DNA of 15,131 bases from Bacteroidetes bacterium UBA5697 (GTDB taxonomy: Bacteria > Bacteroidota > Bacteroidia > B-17B0 > Aurantibacillaceae). The notes under the pieces were generated by a model, which saw only the letters and a list, made by a program, of their open reading frames with translations, was not told the DNA's origin and made no database searches. The DNA lies in the NCBI GenBank assembly GCA_002420145.1, contig DIHL01000081.1:1-15131 (forward strand), given 5' to 3'. Numbering within the stretch: the stretch's first letter is position 1; each line of letters begins with the position of its first letter. A program made the translations under genes and the position numbers. This document shows positions 1 to 7,065 of this stretch, piece by piece.

Positions 1-93
1 AATCAATATAATGAAGCAATACCTTTTTATTCTGTTCCAATTGGTGGTATTCCAAATTATAAATATAAAATAGATGTTCAAAAAGCAAAATAA
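1..93 (+). CDS. C-terminal end of an unidentified protein (partial)
   Basis: An open frame enters from the left edge and ends at the TAA at 91-93. It encodes 30 residues, starting NQYNEAIPFYSVPIGG and ending VQKAK. Its stop touches the ATG of the next gene with no spacer, the same stop-start arrangement seen at the next junction, so it is probably the upstream member of the same operon. The visible tail carries no motif I recognise and no function is assigned. Calling it coding rests on the unbroken frame and the exact junction, so it is likely but not certain. Confidence 0.6.
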   Translation, partial: NQYNEAIPFYSVPIGGIPNYKYKIDVQKAK

Positions 94-3000
94 ATGATGT
101 CAGGAAAAAAAATAAAATTTCTATTACTTTTATTATGTTCTATTAATTTAAAAGCTCAAATATTAAATTTAGCTAATTATAACCAAGACGATGGTTTGGA
201 ATCATCTTACATTTACGATATTGCTCAAGATAAAAATGGTTTTTTAGTTATTAGCACTGGAGAAGGACTTGTATATTCTGAAGGCATTAGTTTTAATAAA
301 TATGATAGCCTACAAAAATCGAATCAAAGTGTAATTTCAAGTTTATTTTTAGACTCACACGGTAAAATGTTTTTGGGAAATATGGAAAATGGAATTTCTG
401 AAATTTCAACCAATAAAAAAATATTTCCGATACAGCAAACAAAGTCGATTGAAAGTCCAATAACTTGTTTTACAGAAAGAAATAATGGAATTTATTTTGG
501 AACACGAATTGGAAAAATAGGAATATTAGAAAATAATAAAGTAACATATATACTGCTCGATGGAGCATCATTTATAAACAGTATGGTTAAATATAAATCT
601 CTTATATATTTAGCAACAGACAATGGGATTTATGTTCTTAATGATAAGTTAAGTGTGAGTATCGTTGAGCAAACTCAAGGAGAAAATTATACTAGTATGT
701 GCATGTATAATAGAAATAAATTATTTTGTGGAACATCAGACGGTACATTAAATTTATTTGAAATATCTGAATTTAAGACAAATATTTTAACAAAAAAGTA
801 TTCTGAAATATTGTGCAAAAATATCGCCATAAAAAGTATTATTCAATCTAAAATAGATAAGATATTTGTTGGGACTTGGGGCAAAGGAATTTATTCTTGC
901 ATTATTGATAATAAATCTTCCACTATCAACAAAACGGAGAATTTTATTGAAAAAAACGGATTGGCTAATTTATTTATTAATGCTATTTTTCAAGATAGGA
1001 ATAGTAATTTGTGGATTGGAACTTTTGGAGGAGGGTTGTTCAAATATTTTAGCCAACATTTTAGGTTAATCAATAAAAGTACTGGTTTGACTAATGATTA
1101 TGTGAAATCAGTTTGTATTGATAATGAAAAAATTTATATTGGTAGTTTAAATGGTCTACAAGTTTTAAATAATAGGAATCTTGACAGTTCAATTTTATTT
1201 AATTCAAAAAATAAGTTTTTTGATGATGAAGTGAATTCAATAAAAAAACTGTCTGAATCAAAGTTCTTAATTGGCACCACCAATAATTCTTTACAACTAT
1301 TTGATACTAAGAATAAAACGTTTTCAAACTATTTTAAAAGAATTAATTTCCAAAAATACCCAAAAACAGTTAATCATATTCAAGTAATTGGTGATTCTAT
1401 CATTTATGTTTCTTCTCTCGATGGTTTATTTGTTATTAAATTAAAGACTAATAAATGTACTTTACTTACCACAAATGAAGGCTTACCGCATAATAATATA
1501 ACGTTTACTTATCTAGATAGAAAAAACAGATTATGGATTTTGGCTTCAAAATCTCCTCCAGCTATTTTTAAAAATGATTCTATTACATTATATAAAGACA
1601 TCCCTAATTTTAAATCTTATAGCGCCTCATCTATTTGTGAAAATGAACATGGAGATTTATATATTTCTACATTAGGTGATGGTATATTTAAATACTCGAA
1701 CGAAGTATTTTCGCAATTAACAACAAAGAATGGTTTAGCAAGTAATTTTGTAACCGGATTAGTTTATGTTAATAATAAAGATATTATTATTTCCAGTCAT
1801 CCAAATGGCTTAAGTGTAATTAATAACGGTTCAATTATTCAATCTTACACAGACAAATCAATTTTAAAGGGCTACGAAAACACATTAAATTCAATTAGTT
1901 TGACTAACAATTCTATTTATTTTGGCTCAAGTCAAGGTTTAAGTATATTTCAATTAAATGATGAGGTGAAATTCTTTGCACCGCCTTCAAACTGTTTACT
2001 TAATATATCGATAAATAAGAAATCGTATTCAACTACTGACACAGTGATAAATTTACCCTATAACATCTATGATTTAAAATTTGATTACATAGGACTTGAG
2101 TTAACCTACCCTAAAAGTGTAACATATAAATATCAATTGGTTGGCGTTGATCCTGATTTTAACTACACCAAAGAAAGATCTATTGAGTACAATAAATTAG
2201 AAGAAGGTGAATATACTTTTATTCTAACTTCTATTAATTACAAAGGGAAGGAAAATGAGAATCTAATAAAAATTCATATTATAATAGATAAACCCATCTA
2301 TAAAAAACTGTGGTTTATACTTTTAATATTCGCTCTATTTTCATTTTGTATTTATTTATTTATAAAAATCAGGACAAAAAAATTAATTTCTGATAATTTA
2401 TTACTTGAGAAAAAAATCAATGAAAAAACAGCAGATATTGCAACCATGAATAAAGTGCTGGAAGATAAGAACCATGATATTACTAGCAGCATTGATTATG
2501 CAAAAAGAATTCAAACAGTACTTTTACCAGAAATGGAAAGTATCTCAAAACATCTTGATGTTTTTGTGTTTTATAAACCTCGAGATATTGTAAGTGGAGA
2601 TTTTTATTGGTATTTCGAGGAAAATGATTATATCTATATTGCAGCAGTTGATTGCACCGGACATGGTGTTCCAGGAGCTTTTATGAGTTTAATTGGAACT
2701 ACATTCTTGAATCAAATTATGATTGAACTTAATAATCCATTTCCGTCAGAAATATTAAGTGCTTTGGATAACAAAATAGTTAAATCATTACGTCAAAATA
2801 AAAGTGAAGATAAAATAGGTGATGGTATGGATATGGGCTTATGCAGAATTAATATCAAAACAAAAGAACTTATTTATAGTAGCGCAGGTAGACCATTATA
2901 TTTTATTCAAAATAAAGTATTCAACGAAATTAAAGCAAACATTTATTCAATAGGTGGATTTAATGAAGGTGTGATAAAAGGATTTAAAGATCATCGAATA

Positions 3001-3231
3001 ACTTATAATGAAAATGATGCATTTTATATGTTCTCTGATGGATACGGTGATCAATTTGGAGGCGAAAAAAATAAAAGGTTTTCTACTAAGAGGATGAAAG
3101 CATTGTTTTTTAATATTTATAAAGAAACTACCGATTTGCAATCAACACTAATTGATTTTGAATTTAATAGTTGGAGAGGGTCGCAAGATCAAATAGATGA
3201 TGTGTTAGTTATTGGGATTAAATTAAAATAA
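94..3231 (+). CDS. Propeller-sensor SpoIIE/PP2C phosphatase (SiaA-like)
   Basis: This 1045-residue protein is a membrane sensor with a cytoplasmic phosphatase output. Residues 1-21 look like a signal peptide (Lys-rich start, Leu run, KAQ). Residues ~25-640 carry repeated Reg_prop-type blades, for example NLWIGTFGGGLFKY. Residues ~653-733 form a Y_Y_Y domain. One membrane helix lies at ~739-760, followed by a short linker likely to be coiled coil. From ~800 to the end is a SpoIIE/PP2C domain with SGDFYW (D836), DCTGHGVPGAF (D853), SDGYGDQFGG (D982, D986) and a terminal DD at 1035-1036, so the metal-binding acidic residues appear intact. In this family such domains dephosphorylate Ser/Thr on anti-sigma-antagonist-like proteins. 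The next two genes encode a kinase and such a substrate, so its target is probably the DUF1987 protein downstream. The start is the first ATG of an ATG-ATG pair right after the preceding stop; the second is equally possible. The propeller ligand is unknown. Confidence 0.9.
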   Translation: MMSGKKIKFLLLLLCSINLKAQILNLANYNQDDGLESSYIYDIAQDKNGFLVISTGEGLVYSEGISFNKYDSLQKSNQSVISSLFLDSHGKMFLGNMENGISEISTNKKIFPIQQTKSIESPITCFTERNNGIYFGTRIGKIGILENNKVTYILLDGASFINSMVKYKSLIYLATDNGIYVLNDKLSVSIVEQTQGENYTSMCMYNRNKLFCGTSDGTLNLFEISEFKTNILTKKYSEILCKNIAIKSIIQSKIDKIFVGTWGKGIYSCIIDNKSSTINKTENFIEKNGLANLFINAIFQDRNSNLWIGTFGGGLFKYFSQHFRLINKSTGLTNDYVKSVCIDNEKIYIGSLNGLQVLNNRNLDSSILFNSKNKFFDDEVNSIKKLSESKFLIGTTNNSLQLFDTKNKTFSNYFKRINFQKYPKTVNHIQVIGDSIIYVSSLDGLFVIKLKTNKCTLLTTNEGLPHNNITFTYLDRKNRLWILASKSPPAIFKNDSITLYKDIPNFKSYSASSICENEHGDLYISTLGDGIFKYSNEVFSQLTTKNGLASNFVTGLVYVNNKDIIISSHPNGLSVINNGSIIQSYTDKSILKGYENTLNSISLTNNSIYFGSSQGLSIFQLNDEVKFFAPPSNCLLNISINKKSYSTTDTVINLPYNIYDLKFDYIGLELTYPKSVTYKYQLVGVDPDFNYTKERSIEYNKLEEGEYTFILTSINYKGKENENLIKIHIIIDKPIYKKLWFILLIFALFSFCIYLFIKIRTKKLISDNLLLEKKINEKTADIATMNKVLEDKNHDITSSIDYAKRIQTVLLPEMESISKHLDVFVFYKPRDIVSGDFYWYFEENDYIYIAAVDCTGHGVPGAFMSLIGTTFLNQIMIELNNPFPSEILSALDNKIVKSLRQNKSEDKIGDGMDMGLCRINIKTKELIYSSAGRPLYFIQNKVFNEIKANIYSIGGFNEGVIKGFKDHRITYNENDAFYMFSDGYGDQFGGEKNKRFSTKRMKALFFNIYKETTDLQSTLIDFEFNSWRGSQDQIDDVLVIGIKLK

Positions 3232-3702
3232 ATGGAAAAAGATGTTATTTTAAAATATGAAGGTTTAGCAAATGATTTATTATTGATTTCCATAATAAAT
3301 CAATTAAATAGTTATGAAAAATACGAAATGATGTCCACTAAAAATAAATTAGTTCAGATTACTATTGAATTAATTAATAATATGATTTCCCATTCGGATT
3401 CCAGTGAGAATTGCAAATTTGAGATCTATAAAGAAAATAGTAAATTTATAATTGAAACTCAGAATTATTATGAAGGAAAGAAATTTAAGATTGCTAAAGC
3501 AAAATTTGATGATGTCTATAATTCAGGATCTATCGATATACTTATCCACGATACCTTGAAGAAATCTCTCCCAAACAAATCCTCGCATTTAGGAATTATT
3601 AAAATTTATGAGAAAACCCGGGGGAATTTTAAAATTGGAACTAATATTATAGATAATAAGGTAATATTTAAAACAAAAAGTGCTATTTATGAAAAAGATT
3701 GA
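3232..3702 (+). CDS. SiaB-like protein kinase (DUF6272 family)
   Basis: This 156-residue cytoplasmic protein resembles the SiaB family, GHKL-fold kinases that phosphorylate SiaC-type proteins. The visible N-box is ELINNMISH, with E46, N50 and H54 in the E-x3-N-x3-H pattern used for Mg-ATP binding. The C-terminal half has SSHLGIIKIYEKTRG (~117-131), where other GHKL kinases have a glycine-rich lid, here with fewer glycines. Its ATG directly follows the TAA of the phosphatase gene, and its end overlaps the next gene by 14 bases, so the three are almost certainly co-translated. I infer that it is the kinase opposing the upstream phosphatase. Family assignment rests on the N-box, size and neighbours; a generic RsbW/SpoIIAB-type anti-sigma kinase is the main alternative. 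Confidence 0.8.
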   Translation: MEKDVILKYEGLANDLLLISIINQLNSYEKYEMMSTKNKLVQITIELINNMISHSDSSENCKFEIYKENSKFIIETQNYYEGKKFKIAKAKFDDVYNSGSIDILIHDTLKKSLPNKSSHLGIIKIYEKTRGNFKIGTNIIDNKVIFKTKSAIYEKD

Positions 3703-4060
3703 ATCAACCCCTAATTCACCTGAAATTGTTTTGGATGAAGAAAATAATTTATTGGAAATGAATGGGAACTCCTATCTAAGCAATCCAATAAAATTTTATC
3801 AATTTCTGTTCGATTGGGCTTCAGAACCAATTGGAAATCCAAATCGTACATTTAAAATCAGTATTAAAATAGATTATTGTTCATCATCAAGCACTCAAAT
3901 TTTGAATAATTTGCTTAAATTAATAGGTCAAAATTTAAAATACAAAATTGAACTAGTGTTTTTTATTGATGAAGAAGATAAAGATGATAATTTACAAAAA
4001 GTAAATGAGATTTGTTTTAATACTAGCTTAGAGCCTGTCATTAATTATTATAATTTATAG
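3689..4060 (+). CDS. SiaC-like regulatory phosphoprotein (DUF1987)
   Basis: This 123-residue protein shows the DUF1987/SiaC pattern. It opens with IESTPNSPEIVLDEENN, continues with NGNSYLSNPIKFYQFLFDW (~26-43), and has the strand-loop FKISIKIDYCSSSSTQIL (~55-72), where SiaC proteins carry the phosphorylated Thr. SiaC-type proteins are anti-sigma-antagonist-like switches that are phosphorylated by SiaB, dephosphorylated by SiaA, and bind a partner only in one state. The ATG at 3689 is preferred. A GTG at 3680 in the same frame would add MLF, but the family motif begins right after MKK. The gene overlaps the kinase gene by 14 bases and ends the plus-strand block. No diguanylate cyclase or sigma factor follows it, so its output partner is elsewhere. 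Confidence 0.85.
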   Translation: MKKIESTPNSPEIVLDEENNLLEMNGNSYLSNPIKFYQFLFDWASEPIGNPNRTFKISIKIDYCSSSSTQILNNLLKLIGQNLKYKIELVFFIDEEDKDDNLQKVNEICFNTSLEPVINYYNL

Positions 4061-4120
4061 TAAAGAAGTATTAATTGATATTTCAATTTTATTTATTCTG
4101 TTTTATGTAATATAGTTACA

Positions 4121-5107
4121 TTAAAAGGCAGCTTGTACAGGTTTGTTGTTTAAGATCAGTTCTATTTTTTCTACTACTTCATTTGTTAGCAAGGGAACAA
4201 CATCCAATGATTTTAAGTTTTCAATGAGTTGTTCTTTTTTTGAGGCACCTAAAATAGTAGTACTCACATTTGGATTTTTAATAGTCCAAGCAATCGATAA
4301 TTTAGCAACCGATGTCCCTAATTCATTTGCCAATGATGCTAGTTTTTTTGTTTTTTCGATTTTCGATTCTTCACCTAAAGTGCGTTCTTTCAGCCAATCC
4401 ATCCCTTCAATATGTAAGCGATTATCTTGAGGAATACCATTATTATATTTACCAGATAATAAACCAGAGGCTAAAGGACTCCATATTGTTGTTCCTAAAC
4501 CAAAATCTCTAAACAATAATAAATAGTCCTTTTCTAATTTTGTTCTCTCAAATAGATTGTATTGAGGTTGTTCCATTGTTGGACCAATCAATCTATTACG
4601 TTCAGCAAAAACAAAGGCTGCCATAATTTCGTCATTAGCCCATTCGCTAGTTCCCCAGTATAAAATTTTGCCTTGTTGTATTAAGGTATTCATTGCCCAA
4701 ACTGTTTCTTCAATCGGTGTATTTTTATCTGGACGGTGACAAAAGAATAAATCAATATAATCTACTTGTAAACGTTTTAAAGCGGCATGACAGCCTTCAA
4801 TAATATGTTTGCGAGATAAACCAGTTTGATTTGGTTTTTTGTCTTCATATCCAAAATATACTTTACTTGAAACACAGTAAGAACTACGAGCCCAATTTTT
4901 TTGTTTTAAAATTTTACCCATCACTTCTTCCGATTTCCCTGCAGCATATATTTCAGCATTATCAAAAAAGTTTACTCCATTATCGTAAGCAATAGTTAAT
5001 AGCTCATCAGCTGTATTGTTTTCAATTTGCTTACCAAATGTAATCCATGATCCAAATGATAACGTACTTACTTGTAATCCTGATTTTCCTAATCTTCTGT
5101 ATTCCAT
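4121..5107 (-). CDS. Aldo/keto reductase (K-channel beta-subunit-like family)
   Basis: This 328-residue soluble NADPH-dependent oxidoreductase has the full AKR catalytic tetrad in its usual spacing: D49 and Y54 in FFDNAEIYAAGKSEE, K82 in VSSKVYFG, and H124 in DLFFCHRPD. The N-terminus MEYRRLGKSGLQVSTLSFGS, the EQPQYNLFER segment (~179-188) and WSPLASGLLSGKY are typical of the AKR6/AKR14-like group that includes Kv-channel beta subunits and YghZ-type reductases. It probably reduces small aldehydes or ketones; the substrate is unknown. It is the last minus-strand gene of the gldA-ALDH-nuclease-AKR series, but a 464-bp element lies between it and the ALDH gene. The start ATG at 5107 gives the canonical AKR N-terminus. 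Confidence 0.93.
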   Translation of the reverse strand: MEYRRLGKSGLQVSTLSFGSWITFGKQIENNTADELLTIAYDNGVNFFDNAEIYAAGKSEEVMGKILKQKNWARSSYCVSSKVYFGYEDKKPNQTGLSRKHIIEGCHAALKRLQVDYIDLFFCHRPDKNTPIEETVWAMNTLIQQGKILYWGTSEWANDEIMAAFVFAERNRLIGPTMEQPQYNLFERTKLEKDYLLLFRDFGLGTTIWSPLASGLLSGKYNNGIPQDNRLHIEGMDWLKERTLGEESKIEKTKKLASLANELGTSVAKLSIAWTIKNPNVSTTILGASKKEQLIENLKSLDVVPLLTNEVVEKIELILNNKPVQAAF

Positions 5108-5158
5108 AATTGTTTTTATTGCGATATTAAATATATGATTTAAATTTATTTATTGAGA

Positions 5159-5575
5159 CTAATTGTCCCCCTCTGGAGGGGGTAGGGGGAGGATTTTTTT
5201 ACTTTCAATTTGTTCTATACAATTTAAAATAGCGATACTTACTCTATCTATTTGATTTAGTATTTCGCTATCTTGAAATCTAATAACAGTGTAGCCTATA
5301 TTTTCCAATTCCTTTTGCTTCTTCTCGTCTTTAATTATTATCTCATCTAAGAAATGTGAATAGCCATCAACTTCTATAATTATTTTTAATTCTTTGCACA
5401 TAAAATCGGCAATGTAATTTAAAACGGGTCTTTGACGATTAAATGTATAGCCTAGTTTTTTACTTGATAGAACAAATTTCCATAAACAAGCTTCTGCTTT
5501 TGTCATTTCATAACGGTTTTCATGAGCAAAAGATTGTAAACGTTTATTATAGAAATTATTATTTTCGGTAGGCAT
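5159..5575 (-). CDS. DUF559 (Vsr-like) endonuclease-fold protein inside inverted repeats
   Basis: This 138-residue protein has the full DUF559 pattern: TKAEACLWKFVLSSKKLGY (~25-43), FNRQRPVLNYIADF (45-58) with D57, IIIEVDGYSHF (65-75) with E68, D70 and H74, and GYTVIRFQDSEIL (~94-106). This is the PD-(D/E)XK/very-short-patch-repair-like nuclease fold, so DNA nicking or cleavage is likely, though the substrate of the family is not established. Residues 128-137 (ILPLPPPEGD) are encoded by the left GC-rich inverted repeat and look like read-through into the repeat rather than part of the fold. The gene is bracketed by the repeat pair at 5166-5193 and 5602-5629, which suggests a small mobile unit. 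The ATG at 5575 lies 26 bases inside the right repeat. Confidence 0.9.
   Translation of the reverse strand: MPTENNNFYNKRLQSFAHENRYEMTKAEACLWKFVLSSKKLGYTFNRQRPVLNYIADFMCKELKIIIEVDGYSHFLDEIIIKDEKKQKELENIGYTVIRFQDSEILNQIDRVSIAILNCIEQIESKKILPLPPPEGDN
5166..5193 (+). repeat. Left GC-rich inverted repeat, with internal hairpin
   Basis: The repeat reads TCCCCCTCTGGAGGGGG, then TA, then GGGGGAGGA. Its first part folds on itself as CCCCCTC-TG-GAGGGGG, a perfect 7-bp stem. The rest adds a second G run, so one strand holds four G runs (GG, GGGGG, GGGGG, GG) and could in principle form a two-layer G-quadruplex. It lies inside the 3' end of the DUF559 gene and codes for its proline-rich tail. Confidence 0.85.
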
Positions 5576-5601
5576 TTTATATTTTAATATTGCTTTACTT
5601 T

Positions 5602-5629
5602 TCCTCCCCCTGCCCCCTCCAGAGGGGGA
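5602..5629 (-). repeat. Right GC-rich inverted repeat, with internal hairpin
   Basis: Read on the minus strand this is the same 28-mer as the left copy with a single change, C for T at position 18. It has the same internal CCCCCTC-TG-GAGGGGG hairpin. It lies in the 71-base gap between the end of the aldehyde dehydrogenase gene and the start of the DUF559 gene, so transcription from gldA and ALDH would cross it before reaching the nuclease. Confidence 0.85.
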
Positions 5630-5646
5630 TATGCGTTGTATGAAAA

Positions 5647-7065
5647 TTACTTCACTAATATTTTTGGTTCTAACATATCAAGCATGGCATATTTTACACC
5701 TTCTCTGCCAAGTCCACTATCTTTAACTCCGCCATAAGGCATTTGATCGTAACGAAGAGTAGGTACGTGGTTATGAATAACACCGCCAACTTCTATTTGT
5801 TTAAAGCATTTGTCTAATTCGTTTTTATCGTTTGTGAAAACGCCACATTGCAAACCAAATTTTGTATGGTTGGCTTGTTGTATGGCATCTTCAATTGTAT
5901 CGTAAGAATTAATGCAAATCACTGGTCCAAATACTTCTTCGGCATATACCTTCATGGTGTGATTACAATGAGTTAGTATAGTAGGTTCTATATAACTGCC
6001 AGTTCTTTTTCCACCACACACTAATTGCGCACCTTGTTGTATGGCTTCATTAATCCAATTCTCAACACGTACAGCATTTGCTTCATCAATCATATTAGAA
6101 ATATCCGTAGCTGCATCTAATGGATCTCCTGATTTTAAATTAAGAGTCAATGTTTTTAATTCATTCACAACTATTTCGAACAACGACGAATGAACAATAA
6201 AACGTTGTGCATGAATACAAATTTGTCCGCTATAAGCAAAAGCACCCATTAAAGATTTAGGCAGTGCATCTTTTAAATCAGTACTTGCAGTAATAATAGT
6301 TGCTGCATTACCACCTAATTCTAACACCACTTTTTTCTTCCCGCTTTGGGATTTCATTTTCCAGCCAATATCTGGAGAGCCTGTAAAACTTAATAGTTTA
6401 AAGCGTTCATCGGTCACTAATAAATTACCTGTTTCTCTATCCATTGGTAAAATAGACACCGCACCTTTCGGTAATTCTGTTCTATCAATAATTTTCGCTA
6501 ACTCTAAACACGATAGTGGCGTACGACTTGCAGGTTTTAAAATAATAGGGCAGCCACTTGCAATAGCAGGGGCAATTTTATGCACCGCTAAATTCATGGG
6601 GAAATTAAAAGGCGCAATGCCAGCTACTAATCCTATTGGGAAATAGTTTACAATACCTTCTCTTTGGTCGGTATTATTAATTCTATTTAAAGCAAGATGT
6701 TCTGTTCTATCTTTTATAGATTCTTCGGCGGCAATAAAAAAAGTGAAAGCAGAACGTTCTATTTCTGCCAAGGCGTAATTAATAGGTTTAGCACTTTCTA
6801 AACTTAAAATCTCTGCTAAATAATTTCTATTTGAATATAATTCGTCAGAGATTTGTTTTAATATGTTGTATTTATTTTGAGCAGATAAATTTTGTAATTC
6901 TTCTTTTACTGAAAGTGCTTTTGTTATAGCCTCTTCTAAAATGACTTTGTCAGCTAAATATGTTGATGCAACTAACATACGGTCAAATGGATTATTTACT
7001 TCAAGAATATGTTCAGAAGTAATAAATTTACCAGCAGAATAAATACTATAATTTTTTGGTTGCAT
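5647..7065 (-). CDS. NAD(P)-dependent aldehyde dehydrogenase
   Basis: This 472-residue ALDH-superfamily enzyme oxidises an aldehyde to a carboxylate. All key elements are visible: N154 in APFNFPMNL (oxyanion hole), K177 in ILKPAS (cofactor), the LSFTGSPDIG turn (225-234), general-base E249 in VVLELGGNA, nucleophile C283 in SGQICIHAQR, and EEVFGPVICI near the C-terminus. Length is normal for the family. The sequence around the Cys and the short N-terminus resemble the ALDH21/y4uC/lactaldehyde-dehydrogenase-like branch, but the substrate cannot be read from the sequence. Its ATG at 7065 directly follows the gldA stop, so it is expected to be co-transcribed and perhaps translationally coupled with gldA. 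The pairing with gldA may be only positional. Confidence 0.93.
   Translation of the reverse strand: MQPKNYSIYSAGKFITSEHILEVNNPFDRMLVASTYLADKVILEEAITKALSVKEELQNLSAQNKYNILKQISDELYSNRNYLAEILSLESAKPINYALAEIERSAFTFFIAAEESIKDRTEHLALNRINNTDQREGIVNYFPIGLVAGIAPFNFPMNLAVHKIAPAIASGCPIILKPASRTPLSCLELAKIIDRTELPKGAVSILPMDRETGNLLVTDERFKLLSFTGSPDIGWKMKSQSGKKKVVLELGGNAATIITASTDLKDALPKSLMGAFAYSGQICIHAQRFIVHSSLFEIVVNELKTLTLNLKSGDPLDAATDISNMIDEANAVRVENWINEAIQQGAQLVCGGKRTGSYIEPTILTHCNHTMKVYAEEVFGPVICINSYDTIEDAIQQANHTKFGLQCGVFTNDKNELDKCFKQIEVGGVIHNHVPTLRYDQMPYGGVKDSGLGREGVKYAMLDMLEPKILVK

Larger units (their letters stand above)
5166..5629 (-). mobile_element. Candidate 464-bp DUF559 element bounded by inverted repeats
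   Basis: Two 28-bp GC-rich sequences in opposite orientation (5166-5193 and 5602-5629) enclose exactly one gene, the DUF559 nuclease. They match at 27 of 28 positions once one is reverse-complemented. The unit sits between the aldehyde dehydrogenase and aldo/keto reductase genes, which are on the same strand, and stands out sharply from AT-rich surroundings. I see no target-site duplication at the outer edges and no transposase. It may therefore be a REP/RAYT-like unit, in which a nuclease gene travels with its palindromic repeats, rather than a classical insertion sequence. The boundaries are what the sequence shows; mobility is inferred. Confidence 0.55.

Noticed and set aside
866..1069. 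Small plus-strand open frame
   Set aside because: It lies inside the propeller coding region in another frame and shows no independent protein features.
2947..3141. Antisense open frame under the phosphatase domain
   Set aside because: It overlaps strongly conserved PP2C motifs on the other strand and is explained as a by-product of that coding sequence.
3680..3682. GTG start for the SiaC-like gene
   Set aside because: It adds only three residues not typical of the family; the ATG at 3689 directly precedes the conserved opening.
4073..4088. AATTGA-TATT-TCAATT hairpin followed by T-rich sequence, as a terminator for the SiaC-like gene
   Set aside because: A 6-bp stem with one G-C pair and an interrupted T tract is too weak to call in AT-rich DNA, although its position in the convergent gap is suitable.
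4143..4512. Two plus-strand open frames opposite the aldo/keto reductase
   Set aside because: The reductase frame on the minus strand is complete with its catalytic residues; the plus-strand products resemble nothing.
5150..5640. Target-site duplication around the DUF559 element
   Set aside because: The flanks outside the inverted repeats (left ends in AATTG, right begins TATGCG) share no direct repeat.
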